Notes: a model not told the origin generated them from the letters alone. A DNA stretch of 64,000 nt from Roseibium sp. (GCA_017643925.1 JAEPML010000008.1:165855-229854), one strand, 5' to 3'. Counted from the stretch's first letter, positions 35,909 to 45,778 are shown. Made by a program: numbers and translations.

Positions 35909-36343
35909 TCACTTTTTTCGAGAGCGTTTGCCTGAATGATAGGTCAGAGCCATTCCGATCATCTGCCTGACTTCCTGTTCCGGCAGGTCTTCCTGCAGAC
36001 GGAAATGAACGCTGCGATCACCGCCGAAAATCAGACCGGGAAACATCGCGCGCCACTCTGAAACCAGCGAGGACTGGCAGTTGACGTAGAGCGCATAGTC
36101 TCCCTTGTCGGACGAATCCTTGTCGATGCGTATCGTGGTGCCTGACTTGGGGCGGACTGTTAGATAACTGGGCTGCCCCCATTTCAGCGTTTCTTCGATG
36201 TTTCCTGCCTCAGGCGTTTGCCGGGCAGTTTCGCGGATGAGATCCCTCAGTTTCAGGAGAGCTGCCTTGAGCTCGGAGGGATATGTTTCGAGAAGGTCCA
36301 GAACCGGGTTTGTTTCGCCTGCTGATTCCGAATGCTTGTCCAT
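35909..36343 (-). CDS. DUF1801 domain protein
   Basis: 144 residues matching the DUF1801/YdhG-like fold: an N-terminal helix pair (PSELKAALLKLRDLIRETA), EETLKWGQPSYL and a terminal strand-helix with EVRQMIGMALTYH. Function is not known; members are small soluble cytoplasmic proteins. GAGGGGTAAG precedes the ATG. It converges with the UbiH-like gene, with 22 bases between the stops. Confidence 0.8.
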   Translation of the reverse strand: MDKHSESAGETNPVLDLLETYPSELKAALLKLRDLIRETARQTPEAGNIEETLKWGQPSYLTVRPKSGTTIRIDKDSSDKGDYALYVNCQSSLVSEWRAMFPGLIFGGDRSVHFRLQEDLPEQEVRQMIGMALTYHSGKRSRKK

Positions 36344-36390
36344 TTTCTTACCCCTCGTCCGAAACAGTCGGAAATCACATCACATACGGC

Positions 36391-37341
36391 TTAGATCGGC
36401 AGAAATCCTGACGTGATTGCCCAGATGAATGCCGTTACCGTTATGATGGATATCGCAGTTCCGATCAGCACGAAACTCGATGCACGCTGCACGTAGACAC
36501 CATATTGCTGCGCGATCACGAAGACATTGGTCGCGGGAGGTAGACAGGACATGAGGACTGCCGTTGCCACCCAACTCGGATCGAAACCTCCCATCCACGA
36601 CAAGAGAAGGAAAATGAGGATTGGATGCAGAACAAGCTTTACCGAAAGGACAAGCGGCAACTCGATGGGAATACGCCCGACAGGCCGGAGCGCGATATTC
36701 ACGCCCATAGCAAAGAGCGCGCAAGGCGCGGCCGCGTTGCTGAGATAAAGCAACATGGTTTCAATAGCGGTGGGCGGTCTGAACTCGACGGCTGCCGCGA
36801 AGACGCCCGCAATGGTCGCCAGAATGAAGGGGTGTGTGAAAATCTTGTAAACGATCTGCTTGAGTGTGGCGGCGAATGTTTCATTCTCGGTGCCGGCCAG
36901 CGCCATCAGAAGCGGCGCCAGAATGAACATCAACGCGTTGTCGAACGTCAGAATGAGGGCCGTTGGTACCGTTGCCTGCTCTCCCAGGACCGCCAGGGTC
37001 AAACCGGGGCCCATATAGCCGACATTTGAATAAGCCCCGGCAATGCCAAGTATGGTCGATTCACCGATGCTCCCACGTGTTGCGACCACACCAATACAGA
37101 ATGAAATCGCGAAAACGATGTAAGTGGTAAAGGTGGTTGCAGCGATATAGGAGAGATTGGCCAGCTGCTCGAACGGCGTTTCGGAAAGCAGCCGGAAAAA
37201 CAGCGCCGGCAGAGCAAGATAAACAACGAAGAAATTCATCCAGCTCAACCCTGCCTCTGGCAAGTTCTTGAATTTCCCGGCACCGTATCCCAGTAGAATC
37301 AGGCCGAAAAACGGGAGTGCTAAGGTGATGACGTCCTGCAT
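36391..37341 (-). CDS. AEC family transporter
   Basis: 316 residues with about ten membrane segments of the auxin efflux carrier family (LPFFGLILLGYGAGK at the start, AYSNVGYMGPGLTLAVLG in the middle, SCLPPATNVFVIAQQYG near the end). Bacterial members export or exchange small carboxylates; the substrate is not known here. The ATG at 37341 (MQDVITLALPFF) fits the family start; the upstream extension to 37458 is not membrane-like. Confidence 0.85.
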   Translation of the reverse strand: MQDVITLALPFFGLILLGYGAGKFKNLPEAGLSWMNFFVVYLALPALFFRLLSETPFEQLANLSYIAATTFTTYIVFAISFCIGVVATRGSIGESTILGIAGAYSNVGYMGPGLTLAVLGEQATVPTALILTFDNALMFILAPLLMALAGTENETFAATLKQIVYKIFTHPFILATIAGVFAAAVEFRPPTAIETMLLYLSNAAAPCALFAMGVNIALRPVGRIPIELPLVLSVKLVLHPILIFLLLSWMGGFDPSWVATAVLMSCLPPATNVFVIAQQYGVYVQRASSFVLIGTAISIITVTAFIWAITSGFLPI

Positions 37342-37559
37342 TCTGCTTCCGAGGGCTGTTGGGCTGGTGACGGGATGATTGGAAAACTGAAGGTGCTTGC
37401 ATCTTCTAGCGAGCTTGGCTAAGGACGCGTGGTTCGGCAACGTTCTCGACCCAGCCAATCAGGTCTGAAGGCGCGCCGCAAGGGCTGTATCGTTTCGATC
37501 GGACCGATACAAGTCCAAACCGCCCTGTTGGTCTCACCAGACGAGAGAAACCGGTCTTC

Positions 37560-38525
37560 ATGTCACGGAAAATCAGGCAACGAAACCATCCCAGGCTGAT
37601 TGCATTCCAGAATCGGGTTGAAGGAGTTGCTCTGAAATCTGCCATTTGGCTTTTCCGGCTCATCCCGATTGATGTTGCATCCTCCGTGATGGGGTTTTTC
37701 TGGCGAAAGCTGGCCCCCCTGAATTCCAGGCACAAGAGAGCTCTCCAGCATCTGGAAAATGCATTTCCGGAGATGTCCGCCGAGCAACGGGAAAAGACCG
37801 TCCGCGGAATGTGGGAAAACCTCGGCCGCGTTGCCGCAGAGACTTTTCATGTTGATCGGCTGCTGCATCAGCCAGAACGGTTCGAGGCCATTCCGGATGA
37901 AACAACAGAAGAGGTTCTCCGCGGTGAGAAGGCCTGCCTGTTTGTGTCCATGCACTCAGCCAATTGGGAGCTCTGCGTGCTGCCGGCCGTGCGCCAGGGA
38001 GTAGAGATCACTGGCGTATATCAGGCCCTTCGCAATCCAAAAGCCGACAAGGCACTGCGCTCCTTGCGCCATGAACTATACAAGGGCGGCCTGCTTTCCA
38101 AAGGGCATCAGACTGCGCGCAGGATTCTTGGTACGCTCAAAAACGGTGGTGTTGTCGCCCTGATGGGGGATCTCCGGGAGACCCGGGGCATACAGGTGCC
38201 GTTCTTTGGCCAGATGGCCTATGCAAATACGGTTCCCGCTTCTCTTGCCAGATCATGCGATGTACCGATCGTTCTTGGCCGTGTCATTCGCAAGCAAGGT
38301 GTGAATTTCAGGATTGAAAGCACCACCATTGCGGTTCCGAGAACAGAGGATCGCCAGCAAGACATCCAGGTTGCGACCGAGCAGATCCACAAGGTCTTCG
38401 AGGACTGGATACGCGAACATCCAGAACAATGGATGTGGATCCACCGGAAATGGGCCCCGCCGGGCAAGAACTCTGCCAACAAGCATGCCCGGCGTGCAGC
38501 AGTTGCCAAACTGAGTTCGCAATAG
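37560..38525 (+). CDS. lpxL: Lipid A biosynthesis lauroyl/myristoyl acyltransferase
   Basis: 321 residues of the LpxL/HtrB family. One N-terminal membrane segment (about 25-45) anchors it to the inner membrane; the catalytic H-x4-E motif is in SMHSANWELC, with GVYQALRNP and RHELYKGGLLSKG in the acyl donor/acceptor region. It adds a secondary acyl chain to Kdo-lipid A; which chain cannot be told. The lpxL symbol denotes the family. No strong ribosome site is seen before the ATG. Confidence 0.84.
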   Translation: MSRKIRQRNHPRLIAFQNRVEGVALKSAIWLFRLIPIDVASSVMGFFWRKLAPLNSRHKRALQHLENAFPEMSAEQREKTVRGMWENLGRVAAETFHVDRLLHQPERFEAIPDETTEEVLRGEKACLFVSMHSANWELCVLPAVRQGVEITGVYQALRNPKADKALRSLRHELYKGGLLSKGHQTARRILGTLKNGGVVALMGDLRETRGIQVPFFGQMAYANTVPASLARSCDVPIVLGRVIRKQGVNFRIESTTIAVPRTEDRQQDIQVATEQIHKVFEDWIREHPEQWMWIHRKWAPPGKNSANKHARRAAVAKLSSQ

Positions 38526-38608
38526 GCTGGTTTCTCCTTTCGGCGTATGGTTGCAGCGCAGCATAAGCGCTATAGCTGTTGATCGACCAGGTGGAGGACA
38601 GTTGTTTC

Positions 38609-39649
38609 ATGAAAACCCCAAGCGCATTCTACAAGCCGCTCGCGATCGGAGCACCGGCTCCCTTCCGTGAGTTGCCCCTGTCATTGGAGCGGATGATTCA
38701 TTTCGTGCCACCGCATGTCGAAAAGATGCGGGCAAAGGTGCCTGATCTGATCGAAAAGGTGGATGTGGTTCTGGGCAATCTGGAAGATGCCATTCCGGCA
38801 GATGCCAAGACGGATGCACGCAGAGGGTTCATCCAGATGGCCACCGAGAATGATTTTGGTGCCACTGGACTATGGACTCGTGTCAACTGCCTGAACAGCC
38901 CGTGGTTTCTCGATGATCTGTTGGAAATCGTGCCGGCGGTTGGCGACAAGCTTGATGTTGTCATGCTGCCAAAGGTCGAAGGCGCCTGGGACATTCACTA
39001 CCTTGATCAGTTGCTGGCCCAGCTGGAAGCCAGGGCCGGTATTTCAAAACCGATCATGATCCACGCCATCCTTGAAACGGCTGAGGGCGTCAAGAATGTG
39101 GAACAGATCGCGGCCGCGAGCCCGCGCATGCACGGCATGAGCCTCGGTCCAGCCGATCTGGCCGCTTCCAGGGGTATGAAAACGACGCGTGTTGGTGGTG
39201 GACATCCCGACTATATGGTGCTGTCCGATGAGGCCGAGGGCGTGACGCGCACGGCTTTCCAGCAGGACCTCTGGCACTATACCGTTGGCAAGATGGTGGA
39301 TGCCTGCCTGTCCTACGGTCTCAAGCCCTTCTATGGTCCGTTCGGGGACTTCTCAGATGATGCAGCCTGTGAAAGTCAGTTCCGGAACGCCTTCCTGATG
39401 GGGTGTCTTGGTGCCTGGACACTGCATCCGAAACAGATTGAGATCGCAAAACGCGTCTTTTCGCCGGATCCCGGTGAAGTGTCGTTCGCAAAGAAGATAC
39501 TTGATGCGATGCCGGATGGAACGGGCGCGGTTATGATCGACGGCAAGATGCAGGATGACGCAACCTGGAAACAGGCCAAGGTCATTGTCGACCTAGCAAA
39601 ACTGGTTTCGAGCAAGGACGCGAGTCTGGCTGAAATATACAACCTTTAG
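38609..39649 (+). CDS. mcl: HpcH/HpaI-CitE family CoA ester lyase (malyl-CoA lyase-like)
   Basis: 346 residues of the CitE-like TIM barrel family. [13 protein letters not shown] carries the metal-binding acidic residues, [11 protein letters not shown] the CoA-binding arginine, and [15 protein letters not shown] and [11 protein letters not shown] the remaining metal and substrate sites. The length and these motifs fit L-malyl-CoA/beta-methylmalyl-CoA lyase of the ethylmalonyl-CoA pathway, but other CoA ester lyases are close. The ATG at 38609 follows GGTGGAGGA; the longer frame to 38579 is not needed. Confidence 0.82.
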   Translation: MKTPSAFYKPLAIGAPAPFRELPLSLERMIHFVPPHVEKMRAKVPDLIEKVDVVLGNLEDAIPADAKTDARRGFIQMATENDFGATGLWTRVNCLNSPWFLDDLLEIVPAVGDKLDVVMLPKVEGAWDIHYLDQLLAQLEARAGISKPIMIHAILETAEGVKNVEQIAAASPRMHGMSLGPADLAASRGMKTTRVGGGHPDYMVLSDEAEGVTRTAFQQDLWHYTVGKMVDACLSYGLKPFYGPFGDFSDDAACESQFRNAFLMGCLGAWTLHPKQIEIAKRVFSPDPGEVSFAKKILDAMPDGTGAVMIDGKMQDDATWKQAKVIVDLAKLVSSKDASLAEIYNL

Positions 39650-39752
39650 GAAATCGCAACGCTCGTCTTGTATGGTTTAATATTAGAGAGCTTGCATGGG
39701 GATATCAGACAATGTATCCCGCGCAATACATGCATTAGGCGGACGAGTAGTC

Positions 39753-40076
39753 ATGCGAAGGGCAAAATTTAAATTAGGACAGGTTGTTCGTCACCGGATC
39801 TACCCCTTCCGAGGCGTGATTTTCGATGTGGATCCGACTTTCAGCAACGCCGAAGAGTGGTGGGATGCCATTCCGGAGGATGTCCGGCCGCGCCGTGACC
39901 AGCCCTTCTACCATCTCCTGGCCGAGAATGACGAAACGGAATATGTTGCCTATGTCAGCGAGCAGAACCTAGAACCTGACATGACCGGGGAACCGGTGCG
40001 CCATCCGCAGGTCGAAGAGATCTTCGAGGAACAGACCGACGGCACTTATCTGCCACGCAGCGTCGAGATTCACTAA
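39753..40076 (+). CDS. hspQ: Heat shock protein HspQ
   Basis: 107 residues, matching the 100-110 of HspQ (YccV-like). The family pattern is continuous: KFKLGQVVRHRIYPFRGVIFDVDP, EEWWDAIPEDVRPRRDQPFYHLLAEN, YVAYVSEQNL. In enterobacteria HspQ acts as a specificity factor for Lon and promotes degradation of DnaA. The start at 39753 matches the family; an in-frame ATG at 39696 with AGAGAG upstream would add 19 residues. It shares a bidirectional terminator with the convergent IalB-like gene. Confidence 0.92.
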   Translation: MRRAKFKLGQVVRHRIYPFRGVIFDVDPTFSNAEEWWDAIPEDVRPRRDQPFYHLLAENDETEYVAYVSEQNLEPDMTGEPVRHPQVEEIFEEQTDGTYLPRSVEIH

Positions 40077-40093
40077 GTCTTCCTGAGACAACA

Positions 40094-40126
40094 AAAAAAG
40101 GCCGGAACAGCGTTCCGGCCTTTTTT
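40094..40126. terminator. Bidirectional terminator between hspQ and ialB-like gene
   Basis: A 15-base perfect stem with 3-base loop (AAAAAAGGCCGGAAC, AGC, GTTCCGGCCTTTTTT). The A- and T-runs on either side make it functional on both strands, serving the convergent genes. Confidence 0.93.
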
Positions 40127-40143
40127 GATATCGGCAACAAACC

Positions 40144-40749
40144 TTACTGGTTTTGCGCGTCGATCAGTTTCTGGCGTGCCTCGTCAGCGCGCTTCTGCAG
40201 TTCGCTCTGCAGTTCTTCCTGACGCTTCTGCAGCTCGGAAAGGTTCATCGGCTCGCCGTCATATACCTTGGTGAAGCCGATCAGGGTCATCTTGAAGACG
40301 ATTTCCTTGGCTTGCTGGTTGTACGGGGCAACCCGCATCTCGCCGCCCTGCTTCATCGCATTGATGAAGGTGTCGTCAATTGCATGCTCGGCATAGCAGG
40401 CGTTTGGCGCGCAGATGCTGTATTTTGCCTGAACCGGCTTGCTGTCATCGATCTGGATGCGCAGACCCGGTTGAATGAGAACGCCGGTCGGAACTGCAAC
40501 AAGCAGTTTCTTGCGCGCTTCTCCTTCAGTTTCCTGAATGGCGATGTTGCTCAGGAACTGTCCGGTATTGGTGCGCAGTTCAATCGAAATGAAGCAGATT
40601 TCCTTCTGCGTGTTGGGGTTCGTGTTGCAGGCCTTTGTCCAAGGGCTCTTTTCCTCTTGGGCCACAACAGGCGTACCGGCAATAGAAGACAGGGCTACGA
40701 AAGCACCCGCCGCGCAGGCGAACAATCCCCTCTTTAAAACACTCTTCAT
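40144..40749 (-). CDS. Invasion-associated locus B (IalB) family protein
   Basis: 201 residues. Signal peptide (cleavage near TPVVAQ), then the IalB fold with two conserved cysteine pairs (KACNTNPNTQKEICFI and YSICAPNACYAEH), VAVPTGVLIQPGLRIQID and an EIVFKMTLIGFTKVYDG strand. The last 30 residues form a charged helix with repeats (LQKRQEELQSELQKRADEA), probably a coiled coil. Family members are periplasmic or surface proteins linked to host cell invasion in Bartonella; the biochemical role is not known. The start at 40749 follows GAGGACG. Confidence 0.87.
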   Translation of the reverse strand: MKSVLKRGLFACAAGAFVALSSIAGTPVVAQEEKSPWTKACNTNPNTQKEICFISIELRTNTGQFLSNIAIQETEGEARKKLLVAVPTGVLIQPGLRIQIDDSKPVQAKYSICAPNACYAEHAIDDTFINAMKQGGEMRVAPYNQQAKEIVFKMTLIGFTKVYDGEPMNLSELQKRQEELQSELQKRADEARQKLIDAQNQ

Positions 40750-41013
40750 CGAAACGTCCTCAATCGTGCGTGTGCTTAACTTCGCGTTGTTCTGGGGCAT
40801 TCCGCTTGTATCTGCAAGACCCGTCGCAACATTCGAACTGTTAAATCATGGTAAGGCACCTAATTTGGGCAAGAGGGTGACCAAATTGCAACGCAGGCCC
40901 CGGGGGCCAAACAAATCTGAATATCTTGGTGTTTCTCGCTTGCGCCGGGCGCGTTTGCATATTCCTTGTGATACGCTCGGTCCTGAGAATCAACGGAATC
41001 TCAGGCGGTGGTT

Positions 41014-42885
41014 ATGCGTATTTTTGTAAGAACAGAATCCAAATTCCGCAATGTCTTTGCCGGGGTCATGGCAACAGCCTTGCTCTTTTCCCTTACCGGT
41101 CCACACGGTGCAGGTGCATCGGAAACGGACAAAGACGTGCCCTGGACCCACGCAATTTCGATGCACGGGTCACCTGCTCTCAAGCCGGGTCAGCCGTTTC
41201 CCTACGCCAACCCGGATGCCGCGAAGGGTGGAACCATTACCCTCGGTGTACAGGGCACATTCGACAGCCTGAATTCCTTCATCGTTCAAGGTGGCTGGAC
41301 GTCTGCACGCGGCATGCGCGAGCGTCAGTTCGGCAATAACATTCTCGAGAGCTTGCTGGTCCGGTCCTATGCAGAGCCTTTCTCGCTTTATGGCTTGATC
41401 GCGCAACGTGTGCGGATGCCTGACAGCAGGGAGTGGATCGAGTTCGAACTCAATCCGGATGCAAAGTTCTCCGATGGCACGCCGGTGACGGTCGACGACA
41501 TCATCTTTTCTCTCGAAATCATCCGTGACAAGGGGCGCCCACCCTACCGGAACTGGTATGCGGCCATCGTTGAAAAACAGGTCACGGCGCCCAATCGGCT
41601 CAAACTGGTGTTTGAAAATGGCGACAATCGCGAACTGCCGTTGCTGATCGCACTGGCCCCGATCTTTTCAAAGAAACACACAGACGCGGAAAATTTTGAC
41701 AAGTCTTCCCTGACACCACCCGTCGGCACTGGCCCCTACACCTTCAAGACCATCGAGCCAGGCCGCCTGGTGGTTTACGAAAAGAACCCGGACTACTGGG
41801 CCAAGGATTTGCCGGTTAAGGCAGGTTTCGACAATTTCGATGAAATCCGCATCGAGTATTTCCGTGACGAGACAACGCTTCAGGAAGCCTTCAAGAAAGG
41901 CCTGGTGAACGCGCTGCAGTTCCGGGACCCTGCCCGTTGGAAAACCGGTTTCGATTTTCCGGCGGCGCAAAACGGTGATGTGATCAAACAGGCCATCCCG
42001 CGAGGTGTTCCGGCGGCGATGCAGGGCATTGCGTTCAACACCAGACGCGATCAGTTTGCCGATCGCAGTGTCCGCAAGGCGCTGCGAATGCTGTTTGATT
42101 TCGAATGGGTAAACCGCAACCTGTTCTATGGCCTCTATACCCGCACCGCAGGCTACTGGGACAATTCCGATCTGTCTTCGATCGGGCGCCCCGCCAGTGA
42201 CCGAGAAAAGGAACTGCTCGCACCGTTCCCGGAAGCCGTTGATCCGGATGTCATGGCAGGGACCTGGCGTCCGGCGGATGCTGACGGATCGGGTCGCGAC
42301 CGCAAGGTGCTGCGCGCCGCTCTCGACGAGTTCAAGAAGGGTGGCTACAGCCTGAAGGATCGCAAGCTTGTCAGCGAAGCAACTGGCGAACAACTGTCCT
42401 TCGAGATTCTTGCCAAGAACGAAGACGAGGAAAAGCTTGCTCTGGCCTATGTCAGAACACTCGAATTACTCGGAATTGAAGTCGCGGTACGCAGTGTCGA
42501 TCCATCCCAGTTTGAGGATCGCAGAACCAAGCGCGACTTCGACATGGTCTTCAACACCTGGTGGGCCTCGCTCTCTCCCGGTGCAGAACAATATGGCCGC
42601 TGGTCTTCAAAGGCAGCAGACACTGAAGGATCATTCAATTTTGTCGGTGCCAAGGAACCGGCCATCGATGCTCTCATCGACCAGATTGTCGCCGCGCGCA
42701 GCCGCGAAGATTTCGTGGATGCGGTCAGGGCCTTTGACCGTGTCCTGATCTCCGGCGCCTATGCCGTCCCCCTGTATCATGTTTCGGACGACTGGGTCGC
42801 CCATTGGAAACAGGTGGTGCCACCGGAACATCATTCCCTTTACGGGCATGAGTTCGACACATGGTGGTCAGCCTCAGCAAACTAA
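41014..42885 (+). CDS. Extracellular solute-binding protein, family 5 (YejA-like)
   Basis: 623 residues with a signal peptide (about residues 1-35, cleavage near GASETD). The family 5 oligopeptide-binding fold shows MHGSPALKPGQPFPYANPDAAKGGTITLG and VGTGPYTFKTIEPGR, close to YejA-type proteins that import peptides or microcin C-like compounds. No permease or ATPase gene is next to it, so it works with components encoded elsewhere or the system is split. A GTG six bases upstream (41008) is a possible start. Confidence 0.85.
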   Translation: MRIFVRTESKFRNVFAGVMATALLFSLTGPHGAGASETDKDVPWTHAISMHGSPALKPGQPFPYANPDAAKGGTITLGVQGTFDSLNSFIVQGGWTSARGMRERQFGNNILESLLVRSYAEPFSLYGLIAQRVRMPDSREWIEFELNPDAKFSDGTPVTVDDIIFSLEIIRDKGRPPYRNWYAAIVEKQVTAPNRLKLVFENGDNRELPLLIALAPIFSKKHTDAENFDKSSLTPPVGTGPYTFKTIEPGRLVVYEKNPDYWAKDLPVKAGFDNFDEIRIEYFRDETTLQEAFKKGLVNALQFRDPARWKTGFDFPAAQNGDVIKQAIPRGVPAAMQGIAFNTRRDQFADRSVRKALRMLFDFEWVNRNLFYGLYTRTAGYWDNSDLSSIGRPASDREKELLAPFPEAVDPDVMAGTWRPADADGSGRDRKVLRAALDEFKKGGYSLKDRKLVSEATGEQLSFEILAKNEDEEKLALAYVRTLELLGIEVAVRSVDPSQFEDRRTKRDFDMVFNTWWASLSPGAEQYGRWSSKAADTEGSFNFVGAKEPAIDALIDQIVAARSREDFVDAVRAFDRVLISGAYAVPLYHVSDDWVAHWKQVVPPEHHSLYGHEFDTWWSASAN

Positions 42886-42909
42886 TCGGACCTACGGACG
42901 AAAGAAAAT

Positions 42910-44541
42910 ATGAAAGTCACTCAAGAAAGCCTGTCTAAGGAGTATCACGAAAGCGGAGCCTGGTCCGATTTGCCGCTTGATGAACTCTTTCGAAATACTG
43001 CCAAAGAGCATCCGACTCGCATGGCTCTGGTGGATGCACCGGACCGGTCTACATGGACGGGCGGAAACCCGCGCCAGCTGACATACGAAGAAGCGGATGC
43101 CGAGATAGACAGGCTGGCTGCCTTCTACAGCACGGTGGGCCTGTCTTCCGACCATGTCATAGGCGTGCAGGCTCCCAATACGGTGGATACGGTGATCGCG
43201 ATCCTTGCGGCACTGCGCGCGGACCTGATCGTGTCCCCCCTTCCGCTGCACTGGCGGCAGAAGAATGTTCTGGATGCGCTCAATTCAATTGGGGCAAAGG
43301 GATTCATCGCGGCAGATCGCGTTGAAACCCGTGAGCTCGGTGCCGACGCGCGTGATGTCGCGGCAGATCTTTTTTCTCTCCGGTTTGTCTTTGGCCTTGG
43401 CAACGAGGTTCCGGACGGGCTGATCGAACTTGGGCCCATGCTGGCGGAAATGGGAAAGGACCTTGAGTTCACGCCGAGTGAACGACCGGACCCCGCCGAC
43501 CATACCGCAACCATCTGCTGGAGCCGCAGTGGCGAGGAAAATGTTCCGATTTCGCGGTGTCACAATCATTGGATGTCGGCCTCGGAGATCGTGATCCGGG
43601 AAGCGCATATCAAGGATGCCAGTACCATACTGGTGCCCTATTCCCTAAGTGGCCTCACCGGGCTCGGAGCTGGCCTGGTCCCCTGGTTGAAGTGTGGCGG
43701 TACGCTTTATCTCCACCATCCGACGTCACTTTCGAACCTTGCGCAACATGCCAACGACATCGGCGCGGATGTTGTCATGACCCCGGGCCCGTTGGCCCAG
43801 TCGCTCGACAGGCAACTTGAGAGCAATGACTGCACGGTCCTGGCTGCCTGGAACATATCGTCTCCGCACCCGACCACTTTTGTCGCCCGTCGTCGCATTG
43901 TCGACCTCCACGTGGCGGACGAATTTGCACTGGTCGCCAAGGCAAGAGGACCATCGGCAAAGGTCAAGGGGACCTCATTGGGAAAGCATTGCGGGCCTGA
44001 GGGGTTTGAAAGCGGGCCAGCCCTGGTTGAAATTGCGGTTGCCGACGAGGTCGAGGACCAGACGCCGACATTGCTGGTCAAGGGGCCCATGGTTCCTGAA
44101 ATCGGCTGGCGGACCATCAATGGAGAACAGCGGCGAGTTCGTTGGGAAGGCAACGGATACCTGAACACCAATATCAAGGTGGAGAAGCTGGAAGACGGCA
44201 TCGCCGGCTTCGGTATTCCAGGGCTCTACGCCCTTGGAACCGGTAACCTGGAGACCATCGACATGGTCTATTCAAGTTATCCCGGGGTTCGGGAAGCAGC
44301 CGCCTTTGTCGTGGAGGATCCAATTGTGGGTGCGCGCATGTATGCCGCAATCGTGCCGGAGCCCGGCAATGTTCCGGATGCGAGCGCTTTCTTTGCGTTC
44401 CTGGATGCTGAAGGCGTGGACTTGGCCAAGATTCCGCATCGCGTGCTTATCCTGCAATCCTTGCCACAGAATTCCGATGGAACGATCTGCCGCGAACGTT
44501 TAACCTTGCGGACGCAGCGGTTACCAGCCGCCGTGGCTTGA
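42910..44541 (+). CDS. Acyl-CoA synthetase-like (ANL) protein lacking catalytic motifs
   Basis: 543 residues with the overall ANL layout: LTYEEADAEIDRLA, a Rossmann-like N-lobe and a C-terminal lobe (YPGVREAAAFVVEDPIVGARMYAAIVP). The key motifs are changed: the A3 phosphate loop (normally YTSGTTGxPKG) reads TICWSRSGEENVPISR; the TGD aspartate of A7 reads NTN; the A10 lysine (normally GKIxR) is replaced in SDGTICRERL. It is therefore unlikely to adenylate a substrate in the standard way. It lies 13 bases before the PleD-like gene and 24 bases after the solute-binding protein gene. A ligand-binding or regulatory role is inferred. It is intact and of full length, so it is not a decaying pseudogene. 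Confidence 0.75.
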   Translation: MKVTQESLSKEYHESGAWSDLPLDELFRNTAKEHPTRMALVDAPDRSTWTGGNPRQLTYEEADAEIDRLAAFYSTVGLSSDHVIGVQAPNTVDTVIAILAALRADLIVSPLPLHWRQKNVLDALNSIGAKGFIAADRVETRELGADARDVAADLFSLRFVFGLGNEVPDGLIELGPMLAEMGKDLEFTPSERPDPADHTATICWSRSGEENVPISRCHNHWMSASEIVIREAHIKDASTILVPYSLSGLTGLGAGLVPWLKCGGTLYLHHPTSLSNLAQHANDIGADVVMTPGPLAQSLDRQLESNDCTVLAAWNISSPHPTTFVARRRIVDLHVADEFALVAKARGPSAKVKGTSLGKHCGPEGFESGPALVEIAVADEVEDQTPTLLVKGPMVPEIGWRTINGEQRRVRWEGNGYLNTNIKVEKLEDGIAGFGIPGLYALGTGNLETIDMVYSSYPGVREAAAFVVEDPIVGARMYAAIVPEPGNVPDASAFFAFLDAEGVDLAKIPHRVLILQSLPQNSDGTICRERLTLRTQRLPAAVA

Positions 44542-44554
44542 ATGGGGACAAGGA

Positions 44555-45736
44555 ATGGACGTTGAAACCTCGCTTTCCTGGCGTGGACCATACTGGTACG
44601 CAGGGCGTCGTCCGCGCCGCAGCAGCGGCGGGGACGCACCGGAGGATCTCGACGTATCGCTCCTGAACATGTACGAGCGCGGCAATGAGCCGCCGACGGC
44701 CTTGCCTGCCGCCATTGTCGTCGATATCGGCGGAATGGACTATACAGGGCCAGAGGGCTTTTTCGGCTGGTTGCAGGACCTGGTCAGCAGATTGCCCTGT
44801 GAAGTTCCCTTTTACATTCTGACGGGCAGTGAAGACCGGCTTCCCGAAGGTGTGCAGCCAACTGCAATCATCGACCGGGGTGTCCCGGATGATGTGCTGC
44901 TCATGCTGATCTGCATCCATCAAAGAGCACAGTTACGCTCCGAAGAAGCCCAATTGCGCAGACGGATCTTCGGACGCATTCCCGGTTTTGGCAGCGTGCC
45001 TCATCATTCCGGCACCAGCAGTCTTCTGGTTGTGGGGCTGAGCGGCCGTTTTCTGGAATGGCAGGATGCCAGCGAGCAGAAAGTCGAGGTTGTAGGAGCC
45101 TTTGACGGCAACATGGCCGTCGAGTTCATGTCCAAGCGTGCATTTGACACGGTGGTCGTCGACGCTCCTTTCGAAGACGCGATTGACTATATGCAGCAGA
45201 TCCGGCGGGATTCGCGTTTTGCGGGGCTCCCTGTTCTGGCTGTTTGTGAATATGAGGAAGACTCTGTTGCGTTGTTCCGCAATGGTGCCTCCGATGTGCT
45301 GGTCGGAGACAACCGCAAGGAAACGCTGTCGAGCCGTCTCGTATCGGCGCTTCGGTTCGGTAAGCGTCGCCGCCTGTCCGACCGGGTGCTCGCCGAAAGC
45401 CACATGTGGCTTCGACAGCAGATCAACGAAGGTGGACTTGGCGTCGAGTACTACACGAATTACCTGGAAACCTGCAGCAATGCCCTCGCGGTTCGCGGGC
45501 TCGATCTCTGGGAAATTCGACTGCTGCCGGAGAATTTCGGATATTCGGTTTCTTCAACGGAAGAACGTGACGAGATATACCGCACGCTTTTGTCGATAGC
45601 GGATGCGACAAGTCGCGATGAAGACCTCGTTTGCCTGGTGCATGAATTTGGCCCGGTTGCGGTGTTGAAGAACGAAGCTGGCACCCAGCGGCTGCAAAAA
45701 CGCATCAATTCCATCCTGACGCACACAACCCTTTGA
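44555..45736 (+). CDS. PleD-like protein with degenerate receivers and degenerate GGDEF domain
   Basis: 393 residues. Two receiver-like domains (about 45-130 and 150-260; VVDIGG with FYILTG, and FDTVVVDAPFED, LPVLAV, GASDVLVGD) keep the central aspartate positions but lack the conserved lysine. The C-terminal part (about 280-393) aligns in pattern with a GGDEF domain, but the signature position reads VHEFG within DEDLVCLVHEFGPVAVL. The layout is that of PleD (receiver-receiver-GGDEF) without the catalytic residues. It is probably co-transcribed with the ANL-like gene. Assignment of the last domain is by pattern and moderately sure; function is not known. Confidence 0.65.
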   Translation: MDVETSLSWRGPYWYAGRRPRRSSGGDAPEDLDVSLLNMYERGNEPPTALPAAIVVDIGGMDYTGPEGFFGWLQDLVSRLPCEVPFYILTGSEDRLPEGVQPTAIIDRGVPDDVLLMLICIHQRAQLRSEEAQLRRRIFGRIPGFGSVPHHSGTSSLLVVGLSGRFLEWQDASEQKVEVVGAFDGNMAVEFMSKRAFDTVVVDAPFEDAIDYMQQIRRDSRFAGLPVLAVCEYEEDSVALFRNGASDVLVGDNRKETLSSRLVSALRFGKRRRLSDRVLAESHMWLRQQINEGGLGVEYYTNYLETCSNALAVRGLDLWEIRLLPENFGYSVSSTEERDEIYRTLLSIADATSRDEDLVCLVHEFGPVAVLKNEAGTQRLQKRINSILTHTTL

Positions 45737-45744
45737 CCTTCCGG

Positions 45745-45778
45745 CCCAAATTGCGCCGCGAATTTGGGGTTGGATTTT
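45745..45778 (+). terminator. Probable terminator after PleD-like gene
   Basis: A perfect 8-base stem (CCCAAATT / AATTTGGG; 45745-45752 with 45761-45768), loop GCGCCGCG, then GTTGGATTTT. It closes the ANL-like/PleD-like unit 8 bases after the stop codon. Confidence 0.6.

Noticed and set aside
42910..44541. ANL-like gene as a decaying pseudogene
   Set aside because: The frame is intact over 543 codons with normal composition and a compact operon setting; motif loss without frame disruption suggests repurposing.
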